Of a stretch of DNA of 64,000 nt, positions 1 to 8,043 are shown piece after piece. The stretch comes from Psychroflexus planctonicus (GTDB lineage Bacteria > Bacteroidota > Bacteroidia > Flavobacteriales > Flavobacteriaceae), in the NCBI RefSeq assembly GCF_014640195.1, contig NZ_BMGM01000001.1, forward strand, positions 186,001-250,000. Direction: 5' to 3'. Both the position numbers and the translations under genes were made by a program. The notes under the pieces are model-generated. The model saw only the letters and a list, made by a program, of their open reading frames with translations. It did no database searches and had not been told where the DNA came from. Position 1 is the stretch's first letter. Each line of letters starts with the position of its first letter.

Positions 1-471
1 GGCGATTGTGCCGAACAACGAGAAGCCATCGGAAATCGACCGCCTATAGAGGCTGTTTGGTACACCGGCAGAATGATGGGTGAAACCTTAGCCCAAACTT
101 TAACAGGAAACCCAAGAAGCTATAATCCCGGAAATTGGTTTAATTCTGCGAAGTTTTTTGATATTGAATACCAAACCTACGGTTGGGTTTTTCCGAAACC
201 AAAAGATGGGCATTCCGATTTGTATTGGGAACATGAAGATGCAAAAAAATGCATTCATATTCATTTTGAAACCAAATCTAGAAAATTTTTAGGCATCAAC
301 ACGTTTGGTATTCGCTTACGGCACGAAGTTTTTGACCGATGGTTAACCCAAGAAGCCAGCGTTGATGAAGTAATTAAAAATTTAAAACAAGCCAACTTTG
401 ATCCTGAATTTTTTAGGCGATATGAAAATGAGATATTTGATGTTTTTAAGAGAGAGTTTGTTGGAGTTTAA
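1..471 (+). CDS. NAD(P)/FAD-dependent oxidoreductase, C-terminal part
   Basis: The open frame runs off the left edge of the window; the first in-frame ATG at 73 is internal, so the 156 visible residues are the end of a longer protein. They begin with G-D-C-A-E, the GD signature that places an acidic residue near the FAD ribityl chain in pyridine-nucleotide-disulfide-type oxidoreductases. A hydrophilic C-terminal extension rich in aromatic residues follows. The gene lies upstream of a membrane 4Fe-4S protein on the same strand, which suggests a shared electron-transfer role (inference). A mobile transposase gene now separates the two. The substrate cannot be told from this fragment. Confidence 0.75.
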   Translation, partial: GDCAEQREAIGNRPPIEAVWYTGRMMGETLAQTLTGNPRSYNPGNWFNSAKFFDIEYQTYGWVFPKPKDGHSDLYWEHEDAKKCIHIHFETKSRKFLGINTFGIRLRHEVFDRWLTQEASVDEVIKNLKQANFDPEFFRRYENEIFDVFKREFVGV

Positions 472-476
472 AATCA

Positions 477-507
477 GACCTCACAGGTCTTTGAGACCTG
501 TGAGGTC
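477..507. repeat. REP-like palindrome, 14-bp arms with TTG loop
   Basis: Arms GACCTCACAGGTCT (477-490) and AGACCTGTGAGGTC (494-507) are perfect inverted complements around a three-base TTG loop. It starts 6 bases after the oxidoreductase stop codon and 39 bases before the transposase gene. A related palindrome with the same ACCTCACAG core lies directly after the transposase, so this is likely a REP-type element recognised by that enzyme. It could also end transcription of the first gene, although no T-run follows. Confidence 0.85.
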
Positions 508-546
508 TCTATTAATGCAACACATATAAGATAAAAACAAGAACAC

Positions 547-1104
547 ATGAAATACGAACCTTTAACATCCGATCATTTTTATCACATTTACAATTGTGGA
601 AACAACAAGGAGAACATTTATATTGAAGAAAGAAATTATAGTTATTTCTTGAAGTTATTAAAAAAATACATCCTACCGATAGGTTATATTTGGTCGTATT
701 GTTTATTAAAAAATCATTTTCATTTATTGATTAAAACAAAGGAAAACCTAAACGAAAAAGATAACTCCCAAGCTTTTTCCAACCTATTTAATGCCTACAC
801 AAAAGCCATTAATAAATCATATAATAGAACAGGGAGTTTGTTTAGAGATCGGTTTTCAAGAATTAAAATTCACGATGAAGTGTATTTAAAAAAAGTAATT
901 GTTTACATAAATGCGAACGCCGTTCATCATGGTTTTGTAGACAAAGTTGAAGACTATAAACATTGCTCCTATTTAGCATTGATTTCTAATAAACAAACAC
1001 TTTTAGAAAGAGATGAAGTCATTGAACTTTTTGATGATAATGAAAATTTCAAATTCGTATTGAAACAAAAGCAAGAGATCATTGAAGAATTAGCTCTCGA
1101 GTAA
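547..1104 (+). CDS. REP-associated tyrosine transposase (RAYT, IS200-like Y1 family)
   Basis: Encodes 185 residues, the usual size of a stand-alone RAYT. The HUH metal-binding motif appears as N-H-F-H-L-L-I-K near residue 57. A basic stretch S-L-F-R-D-R-F-S follows near residue 100, and then the segment Y-I-N-A-N-A-V-H-H-G-F near residue 123, where this family carries its catalytic tyrosine region. RAYTs nick and join single-stranded DNA at REP palindromes and are thought to have spread them. Palindromes with one shared core flank the gene on both sides (477-507 and 1112-1156), as expected for such a unit. It sits between an FAD oxidoreductase and a 4Fe-4S protein that otherwise look like neighbours, suggesting insertion. 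Confidence 0.85.
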   Translation: MKYEPLTSDHFYHIYNCGNNKENIYIEERNYSYFLKLLKKYILPIGYIWSYCLLKNHFHLLIKTKENLNEKDNSQAFSNLFNAYTKAINKSYNRTGSLFRDRFSRIKIHDEVYLKKVIVYINANAVHHGFVDKVEDYKHCSYLALISNKQTLLERDEVIELFDDNENFKFVLKQKQEIIEELALE

Positions 1105-1111
1105 AATAAAA

Positions 1112-1156
1112 AGACCTCACAGGTTTTAATCCCGAACCGTCGGGACTGTGAGGTCT
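1112..1156. repeat. Compound REP-like palindrome downstream of the RAYT
   Basis: Outer arms AGACCTCACAG (1112-1122) and CTGTGAGGTCT (1146-1156) pair perfectly and share the core of the palindrome at 477-507. Inside them is a second hairpin, TCCCGA (1130-1135) with TCGGGA (1140-1145), around the loop ACCG. The element begins 8 bases after the transposase stop codon and ends 15 bases before the next start codon. Confidence 0.8.
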
Positions 1157-1170
1157 AAAAAAATTAGACA

Positions 1171-2763
1171 ATGGAAAATCCACAAAATTTATCAGTAACC
1201 GCAGCCAGTGCAGAAAGCTTAAGCAATGCACAAAAAGCTTATTTGTTTTTAGGCTTTACTGGATTATTTATTTTAGTTTTAGCAAGCCTAAACGTAAATT
1301 TTCAACACAAAGCAATCTGGTTATCGGCATCCTTAATTGCTATGAGTATCGGCATAATTGGTTATGCTAAAACCTTGTATGCAAATAAAATTCCAGGGAT
1401 TAAAAATGACCAAATTTACTTTAAGTCCCTGACCAATCGTGGAATTTGGGCTTATGCTTTGGGAATTTTTATCACGGGTTTTTACATTGTTCTCTATTTT
1501 TATCCTGAATATCTAGGCTTGGTAAAAGATGGAGAAAATACAGGACTTGTAGCACTTTTCGATCCGCTGAGCAGAGCCATCAGTGGTAATCCAGCAAGCC
1601 AATGGTTCATGTATGGTACTTTGTACACCTTGGCTATTTTAGGTTTTGGTATAAAATTTCTATGGAAGTACAGACACAATAGTTACCAAAGTTTACGTAC
1701 GTTTTCGGTGATGTTTTTCCAATTGGGTTTTGCTTTTCTGATTCCTGAATTGATGGCTAGACTAAACAGTGATAGCTTCAGTTTGCCTTATTACAACATC
1801 GTCAACATCTGGCCACTGAATTATTATAATTTTGAACAATATCGGGTAGATGAATTCATAAGCGCTGGAACTATTGGTTTGGCCTTATTGTTGTTTGGAG
1901 TGGCTTCCATCTTTATCATTACGCCTATTTTAACTTACAAATACGGAAAACGCTGGTATTGTTCTTGGGTTTGTGGATGTGGAGGTTTAGCGGAAACCGC
2001 AGGCGATTCGTTTCGGCATTTAAGTGACAAATCTACTAAAGCTTGGAAGTTTGAACGCTGGTCTGTTCACTTGGTTACGGTGTTTGTACTCGTTATGACT
2101 ACCGCGGTAATTTCAACTTATTTGGGATACGATGCTGAAAAATACTGGCTGACCAAAGACGCATTTTTAATAGGCGTAGGCGTTCTACTCACTTTAGTTG
2201 TTGCTTTAATTTTTACCTTTAAACGAAAAGCGCTTCAAAAAGATGCGAAATATGCAGCTATAGGGTTTTTGGTCATTATACTTGCTTTAATCGGTTTGCA
2301 CTTTGCTGGCAGTAGCAACCAAGTATTTTTCCTTGAAGCCGAAACCTTGCGTTCCAACTACGGTTTTTTAATCGGAAGTATTTTTTCGGGAGTCATTGGC
2401 ACGGGTTTTTATCCCATTTTTGGAAACCGAGTTTGGTGCCGATTTGGTTGCCCCATGGCTGCTATTTTAGGTTTGCAACAACGCTTGTTTTCTAAATTCA
2501 GAATTACTACTAACGGTGGACAATGCATTTCCTGTGGAAATTGCTCCACTTATTGCGAAATGGGAATAGACGTTCGCGCTTATGCCCAAAAAGGCGAAAA
2601 CATTGTTCGCTCATCTTGTGTAGGTTGTGGCATTTGCGCTTCCGTTTGCCCTCGCGGTGTTCTGAAACTGGAAAACGATAGCCTTAACGGAAGAATTAAC
2701 AGCAAGGAAATTTTGTTGGGTAACGATGTAGATTTGATGGATTACGTCAACCAGAAGAATTGA
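1171..2763 (+). CDS. Membrane 4Fe-4S protein, NapH/NosR/CcoG-like
   Basis: A 530-residue protein with several hydrophobic helices (about residues 25-65, 90-115, 145-165, 175-195, 225-260, 295-320, 330-350, 360-380 and 395-415). Two CxxxC motifs at helix ends, in Y-C-S-W-V-C-G and W-C-R-F-G-C-P, resemble those of NapH, NosR and CcoG. The C-terminus holds two ferredoxin clusters, C-I-S-C-G-N-C-S-T-Y-C and C-V-G-C-G-I-C-A-S-V-C-P. Such proteins pass electrons between the membrane and soluble redox partners. The FAD oxidoreductase upstream is a plausible partner (inference). A decayed copy of the last 18 or so codons lies at 2816-2870. The exact pathway is not clear. Confidence 0.75.
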   Translation: MENPQNLSVTAASAESLSNAQKAYLFLGFTGLFILVLASLNVNFQHKAIWLSASLIAMSIGIIGYAKTLYANKIPGIKNDQIYFKSLTNRGIWAYALGIFITGFYIVLYFYPEYLGLVKDGENTGLVALFDPLSRAISGNPASQWFMYGTLYTLAILGFGIKFLWKYRHNSYQSLRTFSVMFFQLGFAFLIPELMARLNSDSFSLPYYNIVNIWPLNYYNFEQYRVDEFISAGTIGLALLLFGVASIFIITPILTYKYGKRWYCSWVCGCGGLAETAGDSFRHLSDKSTKAWKFERWSVHLVTVFVLVMTTAVISTYLGYDAEKYWLTKDAFLIGVGVLLTLVVALIFTFKRKALQKDAKYAAIGFLVIILALIGLHFAGSSNQVFFLEAETLRSNYGFLIGSIFSGVIGTGFYPIFGNRVWCRFGCPMAAILGLQQRLFSKFRITTNGGQCISCGNCSTYCEMGIDVRAYAQKGENIVRSSCVGCGICASVCPRGVLKLENDSLNGRINSKEILLGNDVDLMDYVNQKN

Positions 2764-2772
2764 CACCATACC

Positions 2773-2805
2773 AACTCTGCAAGGGTTTTGAACCCTTGCA
2801 GAGTT
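2773..2805. repeat. Palindrome, 15-bp arms with TTG loop
   Basis: AACTCTGCAAGGGTT (2773-2787) and AACCCTTGCAGAGTT (2791-2805) form a perfect inverted repeat around TTG. The stem sequence is unrelated to the palindrome at 477-507, but the plan is the same: long perfect arms, TTG loop, and position a few bases past a stop codon. It is probably a second class of REP-like element. Confidence 0.8.
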
Positions 2806-2815
2806 AAGAATTATA

Positions 2816-2870
2816 AGTGACGAAATTTTACTCGGCAACGATGTGATTTGATGGATGATGCAAATAATTA
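2816..2870 (+). pseudogene. Decayed copy of the 3' end of the upstream 4Fe-4S gene
   Basis: Read in frame from 2816 this stretch gives S-D-E-I-L-L-G-N-D-V, then loses frame by one missing base and stops. The intact gene ends S-K-E-I-L-L-G-N-D-V-D-L-M-D-Y-V-N. At the DNA level the match continues past the deletion (GATTTGATGGAT in both). The palindrome at 2773-2805 lies between the two copies, so insertion of the palindrome may have gone with duplication of the gene tail (inference). Confidence 0.6.
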
Positions 2871-3007
2871 AATTGTTGATTTATAAACATTGGAAATAGC
2901 AAAGGCAAACAACTGAAGCTTAATAACCCCATTTTTCATAAATTTATAAAAACAAAAACACTTTCGCTAATTTAATTTTTATTTTTCAATTTCAAATTGA
3001 AACTAGT

Positions 3008-3709
3008 ATGCTTTACCCCAATTTCAGAATTTTCACATTCATATTACTACTCAATTTTTTCAGTTTCAAACTATATGCGCAAGACCCAAAACCACCAAAA
3101 ACTTTATCCTCCGACGTTTCTTTTGCGAAAAAAGGTACGCATTGGCTGGACCTCAACCTAGGCTTGAGTATAATGAATTCCAATTTAGCTGATTTTGAAG
3201 ATCCGTTTTTGCTAGCGGATGAAAACCGCAGAAACTTCGGATTAATCCTTCAGCCTAAGTTTCAAGTGTTCTTAAAAGATCAATTTTCCGTTGGCTTTCA
3301 TCTTGGTGTGGCTTTGGATGAATTTGAAAATAAACAAATTGATTTTCAACAAAACAAAAACAATTATTTTGTGGGTTTACAAACAGAATATTACTTTGTG
3401 AATGTAAAAAACATCTTCTACATCAGTAGCGAATTGGATGCTGGAATACATTATTTAGAAAATAAATTCAGTTCCAGTTCAATTGGAATCAATAATTCCT
3501 ATCGTACTTATTTTAAAAGTGGTTTACACCTCAACTTTAATTTTATGCTTAATGATGATTGGGTATTTTATGCCAAGTTTTATGATTTGGTAAGTTATAC
3601 CAATTCTGAAAATAACTTTTTTGGATATGATGAAGGAATTCAATTGAACAATAGCTTAGATAACTTTATCAGTTTCCCACAATTTGGTGTCATGTTGAAA
3701 TTGTTTTAG
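3008..3709 (+). CDS. Putative outer-membrane beta-barrel protein
   Basis: A 233-residue protein with an N-terminal signal peptide (hydrophobic core about residues 8-24, cleavage likely after K-L-Y-A-Q). The rest is rich in alternating polar and hydrophobic strands with many aromatic residues, and ends in L-F. This is typical of small outer-membrane barrels in Bacteroidota. No family motif was recognised. It stands alone, with 244 bases upstream and 83 bases before the next gene. Confidence 0.55.
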   Translation: MLYPNFRIFTFILLLNFFSFKLYAQDPKPPKTLSSDVSFAKKGTHWLDLNLGLSIMNSNLADFEDPFLLADENRRNFGLILQPKFQVFLKDQFSVGFHLGVALDEFENKQIDFQQNKNNYFVGLQTEYYFVNVKNIFYISSELDAGIHYLENKFSSSSIGINNSYRTYFKSGLHLNFNFMLNDDWVFYAKFYDLVSYTNSENNFFGYDEGIQLNNSLDNFISFPQFGVMLKLF

Positions 3710-3792
3710 TATGGTTATTGAAGGTGAATTTTTCAACTAAGCACATAGAAAGTTGTATTTTTACTTTATTAACGAACTAAAACTCGATTTAC

Positions 3793-4716
3793 ATGAAAAA
3801 ATACATAACACTATTGATTATTTTTTCAGTTTTATCATGTGGAGATAAGGCTAAAAAGAATTCGGAAAACAAGACAAATACAAAGCAAGAGTCCAAGCAG
3901 GTTAAAAATAAAATGCAAGCTGATGTTGAACAACTAGCTGGCGATTTTAAATTTACAGAAGGACCTGCCGTTGATGCAGAAGGAAATGTATATTTTACCG
4001 ATATTCCAGAAGCTAAGATTTGGATTTGGACTGTTGATAATAAAATGGAATTATTTAAAGAAAATTCTGGTGGTGCCAACGGATTGTATTTCGATAAACA
4101 TCAAAACCTTTGGATTTGTGAAGGTTGGGAAGGGCAAATTAGCAAAATAAGCCCTGAAGGCAACTATGAAGTTGTAGCTTCAACATACAAAGGAAAACGC
4201 TTTAATCAACCCAACGATATCTGGCCAGATGCAAAAGGGGGTGCGTATTTTACCGACCCCGAATACAATGAAAATCCTGACTTGCCACAAGGTGGAATGC
4301 ACGTGTATTACATTCAACCTAATCACTCAGAAGTAATTCGCGTAACCGATGATTTGGTAAAACCCAACGGTATAATAGGAACTCCAGACGGAAAAACACT
4401 TTACATCACAGACCATGGCGACGATAAAACGTTTAGCTATACTATTGAAGAAAATGGAAATTTATCGAATAAAACCTTATTTACAAACGTAGGTGGCGAT
4501 GGCATGAGCATCGATCAAAACGGAAGCATTTATCTAACTACAACTGGAAAAAAGGCAATTGATGTATTCAACAAAAATGGAGATTTGTATTATTCTATTG
4601 CCTTACATCAACAACCTTCTAATGTGTGTTTTGGCGGAAAAAATCGAGATGAATTGTTTATCACCGCTCGAACTTCTGTCTACAAAATAAAACTAGATGC
4701 AAAAGGCGTAAAATAA
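3793..4716 (+). CDS. SMP-30/gluconolactonase-like lipoprotein
   Basis: 307 residues. The N-terminus has a short hydrophobic segment ending L-S-C-G-D, a lipoprotein-type signal with Cys as the probable lipidated residue, followed by a Lys/Asn-rich linker. From about residue 45 the sequence follows the six-bladed SMP-30/lactonase fold: F-T-E-G-P, Y-F-T-D-I-P, N-Q-P-N-D-I, Y-F-T-D-P and K-P-N-G-I-I-G, containing likely metal-binding Glu, Asn and Asp. Family members hydrolyse sugar lactones. A Gfo/Idh/MocA dehydrogenase begins 7 bases downstream, so a small sugar-oxidation pair is plausible (inference). Confidence 0.8.
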   Translation: MKKYITLLIIFSVLSCGDKAKKNSENKTNTKQESKQVKNKMQADVEQLAGDFKFTEGPAVDAEGNVYFTDIPEAKIWIWTVDNKMELFKENSGGANGLYFDKHQNLWICEGWEGQISKISPEGNYEVVASTYKGKRFNQPNDIWPDAKGGAYFTDPEYNENPDLPQGGMHVYYIQPNHSEVIRVTDDLVKPNGIIGTPDGKTLYITDHGDDKTFSYTIEENGNLSNKTLFTNVGGDGMSIDQNGSIYLTTTGKKAIDVFNKNGDLYYSIALHQQPSNVCFGGKNRDELFITARTSVYKIKLDAKGVK

Positions 4717-4723
4717 TTTGTAG

Positions 4724-5698
4724 ATGAAACAATTAAACTGGGGAATAATTGGTTTAGGAAAAATGGCTCGCATTTTTGCTGAAGATTTAGTCCAAGTTGA
4801 AACAGCTCGACTTTACGCTGCGGCTTCTCGAACGATAGACAAAGCTACTGCATTTGCAACCGATTTTAATGCTGAAAAAGCTTACTCTTCTTACGAAGAA
4901 TTAATTGAAGACGAAAAAATTGATGTAGTCTATATTGCTACACCGCATGCTTTTCACTTTGATTTGGCAATGCAATCTTTACGCGCTAAAAAACATGTAT
5001 TATGCGAAAAACCCATGTGCATGAATGTTCAACAAACAAAAGAACTCATTGCAGAAGCAAAAAAACAAAAGCGTTTTTTAATGGAAGCCATTTGGACGCG
5101 CTTTATGCCGACAACTAAAAAGTTGCTTGAGCTTTTAAATGAAAATCGGATTGGCAAACTCATTTCAGTTGAAGCTGATTTTGGTTTTAAACCAAAAATG
5201 AATCTCGAAAGTAGGCTTTTCAAGAAATCACTCGGTGGCGGTTCGTTGTTAGATATTGGTATTTACCCCGTTTTTTTGAGCTTGTTATGCTTAGGCAAAC
5301 CTAGTAAAATAAATGCTTTGGCAAGAAAAACCACAACTGGCGTTGATTATTCCTGCTACATGCTTTTTGATTATGCAACGGAAGAAAAAGCTATTTTGAA
5401 ATCTACTTTTGAAAACCAAACTCCTTGTGAAGCTGAGCTTTTCGGAACAAAAGGAAGCATTAAATTACACAGCCGTTTTCATCATTCTGAACAACTGGAA
5501 GTCTTAGACGAGCAAAGAAATACAGTTGAAATTTTTGAACTTCCCTACCAAGGAAACGGTTATATTCATGAAATTGAAGAAGTGAATTCTTGCATACAAC
5601 AAGGCAAAACAGAAAGCAATTTACTTTCCCACCAATTCAGTTTGGATTTGGTAAAAATTTTAGAGGATGTGAAAAAGCAAATCGGTTTGACCTACTAA
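4724..5698 (+). CDS. Gfo/Idh/MocA family oxidoreductase
   Basis: 324 residues. The N-terminal Rossmann motif is G-I-I-G-L-G-K-M-A (about residues 7-15). The segment E-K-P-M-C near residue 92 carries the conserved EKP lysine used for catalysis in this NAD(P)-dependent family. A C-terminal alpha/beta domain contains G-G-G-S-L-L-D-I-G-I-Y-P, the family signature around the substrate site. The size is normal. It follows the SMP-30-like gene by 7 bases and is probably co-transcribed with it. The substrate is likely a sugar or dihydrodiol but cannot be fixed from sequence. Confidence 0.85.
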   Translation: MKQLNWGIIGLGKMARIFAEDLVQVETARLYAAASRTIDKATAFATDFNAEKAYSSYEELIEDEKIDVVYIATPHAFHFDLAMQSLRAKKHVLCEKPMCMNVQQTKELIAEAKKQKRFLMEAIWTRFMPTTKKLLELLNENRIGKLISVEADFGFKPKMNLESRLFKKSLGGGSLLDIGIYPVFLSLLCLGKPSKINALARKTTTGVDYSCYMLFDYATEEKAILKSTFENQTPCEAELFGTKGSIKLHSRFHHSEQLEVLDEQRNTVEIFELPYQGNGYIHEIEEVNSCIQQGKTESNLLSHQFSLDLVKILEDVKKQIGLTY

Positions 5699-5747
5699 TC
5701 TGTAACAATATTGAAAATTTATACACTTATTTATCAAACAAATAACT

Positions 5748-6065
5748 ATGATTGTAACAACCACAAACACCGTTGAAGGTAAACACATTTCTGGATACCT
5801 GGGTATTGTAACAGGAGAAACCATTATTGGAGCAAATTTATTTAAAGATTTATTTGCCAGTATTACCGATTTAGTTGGCGGTCGCTCATCTTCTTACGAA
5901 AAGGTACTGCGCGAAGCCAAAGAAACCGCATTGCGTGAAATGGAACAAAAAGCAGCAAGTTTAGGAGCCAATGCCATTGTAGGTGTAGATTTAGACTACG
6001 AAACACTGGGTAAAGCAAACGGCATGTTGATGGTTACCGCTTCAGGTACCGCTGTAAAAATTTAG
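5748..6065 (+). CDS. YbjQ/UPF0145 family protein
   Basis: 105 residues matching the YbjQ family throughout: N-terminal [10 protein letters not shown], central G-E-T-I-I-G-A-N and G-G-R-S-S-S-Y-E, and C-terminal [12 protein letters not shown]. Members form ring-like oligomers and are sometimes called heavy-metal-binding, but their role is unproven. There is no signal peptide, so it is likely cytosolic. It starts 49 bases after the oxidoreductase gene and is followed by an interspersed repeat. Confidence 0.85.
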   Translation: MIVTTTNTVEGKHISGYLGIVTGETIIGANLFKDLFASITDLVGGRSSSYEKVLREAKETALREMEQKAASLGANAIVGVDLDYETLGKANGMLMVTASGTAVKI

Positions 6066-6104
6066 TTTGCAAGTTGAATTGAAGTTTGCATTTCGGTTAG
6101 GGAT

Positions 6105-6235
6105 GGAGGCTTTGTTGGAGCTCTTTCTTTGCCCGAAAGGCAAAGGAAAGCGACTGCCGAGAGCCTGACCGCAAGCTGAACGTAAATATGGTAATGTGTT
6201 AAAATGTTTATTCAGCTTGGGGTAACCGCCAGAAA
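6105..6235. repeat. Structured interspersed repeat, possible structured RNA
   Basis: A gene-free stretch with nested pairing: CTTTGCC (6127-6133) with GGCAAAG (6139-6145), and AAGCTGAA (6173-6180) with TTCAGCTT (6211-6218). The opening AGGGATGG and the motif TGACCGCAAGCTGA recall abundant intergenic elements of Flavobacteriia. It may be related to the larger element at 11701-11840. Naming it an RNA family would need a covariance-model search. Confidence 0.5.
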
Positions 6236-6244
6236 AAGACTACC

Positions 6245-7213
6245 TTAAACAGGTTTGGTCATTTTGAAATACTTCTGCATCACCAATAAGGAAATGAGCT
6301 CTTCCCGTTCGCTGTCTTGAAATTGCTTTACGTATTCGTTTGCATTTTTGATGATTTGCAAAGCTTCATCCTCGTGTTCGATATAGTAATTTAGTCGTTC
6401 TTCTAGGTCTGAAAAATCGGGTTTGATTTCTACATAATGGTAGTTGGGAATGAGTTTAGCTTCCATGAACCAGGTTTCAAAACTAGGCTTGGGCATGACC
6501 GCCAAAGAGTTGGAAGACATGACCCATTTTAGGTTGCTGGCCACATCGATGCCTTCGATTGCCAAGATGAATTTGTATTGCAAGAGATAGTGAATGCTGG
6601 TCTTTTTTACTTTCCACTCGTCTGGGTTAATTTGTTTTTGCTGCGTATCGCCCAAATCGCACATGGGGTGGTTGAAGTACATTTCAAAAAACTTTCGGCG
6701 TTGTTCTTTAAAGGTGACTTTGCCGCGAAACACCAATTTATTTTTCTTTTGCTGAAAGGCTTTGTCTTTTTTGATGTAGACAAAATGTCGAACACGGTTC
6801 AATTTTAAGACCACCGAATTTTGGTTGTTGTTGCTTATAGGTCGGCTTTTTAAAATGGAAGGCGTTTCGGGAATATGCACCACATCGCCAAATTCGTGGC
6901 AAAATTGATAGTTTTCTGGAAATCCGCGTAAAGTCTGGTAAGCATCAAAAAAATATACTTTTTGATCGATATCCTTTAGTTTGAAATCGGTTATAGAAAC
7001 CGGATTTTCTAAAGGCGTTTGTTTTTCTAATTTGTTGTAATAATTTACCCTTTCCATCAATTGATGAAAATCTTTTCGAGAAGGGGCGTTTTCCAATCGT
7101 TTTTTGGCTTGATTTCGATAAATGAAATTGGGCAACAAACGAAGACTGTAGTGTTTTAAATAGTATTTCCACTTGGGATTTTTACCGTTGTTGAAAACAA
7201 TTGGAGAATTCAT
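6245..7213 (-). CDS. Glycosyltransferase family 90-like (CAP10/LpsA-type) protein
   Basis: 322 residues without signal peptide or clear membrane helix. The central region has K-L-V-F-R-G-K-V followed by a C-D-L-G-D-T segment. The C-terminal region has Y-K-F-I-L-A-I-E-G-I-D-V-A-S-N-L-K-W-V-M-S-S-N, which closely resembles the nucleotide-sugar-binding part of GT90/LpsA proteins (typically E-G...S-x-R-L-K...S). This suggests a cytoplasmic transferase that modifies lipopolysaccharide or another surface glycan. It is a single gene with 120 bases before paaD. Donor and acceptor are unknown. Confidence 0.75.
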   Translation of the reverse strand: MNSPIVFNNGKNPKWKYYLKHYSLRLLPNFIYRNQAKKRLENAPSRKDFHQLMERVNYYNKLEKQTPLENPVSITDFKLKDIDQKVYFFDAYQTLRGFPENYQFCHEFGDVVHIPETPSILKSRPISNNNQNSVVLKLNRVRHFVYIKKDKAFQQKKNKLVFRGKVTFKEQRRKFFEMYFNHPMCDLGDTQQKQINPDEWKVKKTSIHYLLQYKFILAIEGIDVASNLKWVMSSNSLAVMPKPSFETWFMEAKLIPNYHYVEIKPDFSDLEERLNYYIEHEDEALQIIKNANEYVKQFQDSEREELISLLVMQKYFKMTKPV

Positions 7214-7333
7214 TTATGCGAATTAAAAATGAACTGTAAAACTAACTAAAAACTTGCAGTTTGATATAATTGAAAAAAAGTATTGTTGGAATAGGAATGA
7301 AATGAAGATCAATTTTTGAGTGAAATTTTTAGT

Positions 7334-7834
7334 TTAAATCAAACACTTAAAGTAATCGAAGGTTTCTTCGCAGTCTTGGCATTTGAACATGGCTTTGCAG
7401 GCGGTTGAAGAAAACTGACTAACCAGTTTGGTTTTGGTAGATTCGCATTGTGGACAAGGTATGATTTGTTCGTTGCCAAGTAGTGCTTTTTTGTCGGCTT
7501 CGGCACTTTCGGGCGGAGCAATGCCGTATTCTTTAAGTGCTTGTTTTCCTTCTTCAGTCATCCAATCGGTAGTCCAAGCAGGCGACAAGATGAGTTTAAC
7601 TTCAGGTTGGTATCCGTTTTCTTGTAAGGCTTTTTTTACATCATCGCCAATTACATCCATGGCTGGACAACCGCTGTAAGTTGGGGTAATTTCTACTTTT
7701 ACACGATTGTTTTCAAGTAATTTAGCTGAACGTACCACACCTAAATCAAAAATAGATAAAACCGGTATCTCTGGATCGGGAACCGATTTTAAGATGGAAA
7801 ACAATTTGGGATCGATGTCTTGTGTTGGGTTCAT
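7334..7834 (-). CDS. paaD: Phenylacetyl-CoA epoxidase assembly subunit PaaD
   Basis: 166 residues. An N-terminal DUF59/MIP18 domain carries P-D-P-E-I-P and the cysteine motif Y-S-G-C-P-A-M-D. The C-terminal zinc ribbon is C-P-Q-C (about residue 127) and C-Q-D-C (about residue 152). PaaD helps install or repair the metal centre of the PaaABCE oxygenase. It is the last gene of the paa cluster. The gap to paaC is 209 bases, longer than the 23 bases between paaC and paaB, so a separate transcript is possible. Confidence 0.93.
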   Translation of the reverse strand: MNPTQDIDPKLFSILKSVPDPEIPVLSIFDLGVVRSAKLLENNRVKVEITPTYSGCPAMDVIGDDVKKALQENGYQPEVKLILSPAWTTDWMTEEGKQALKEYGIAPPESAEADKKALLGNEQIIPCPQCESTKTKLVSQFSSTACKAMFKCQDCEETFDYFKCLI

Positions 7835-8043
7835 TATTGGAAACTGTTTTATAATTACAAGTTTTTAATTATGAATTTATACTTTCTAAATATCTTAGAT
7901 AAACTAAATTATAAAGGTTTCAAGAATTTCAAAATAGTCTAGTTAACATCAAAAAATAAAAGATTTAAAAACTTCTATTACTGAGTCTTTATTCTAATCT
8001 CTAACTTCTTAGTTCTGTTTACTAAAATCTCACTTCTAAAAAA

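Noticed and set aside
2611-2838. Minus-strand frame over the end of the 4Fe-4S gene and the palindrome
   Set aside because: It is antisense to conserved ferredoxin motifs and has no recognisable product.
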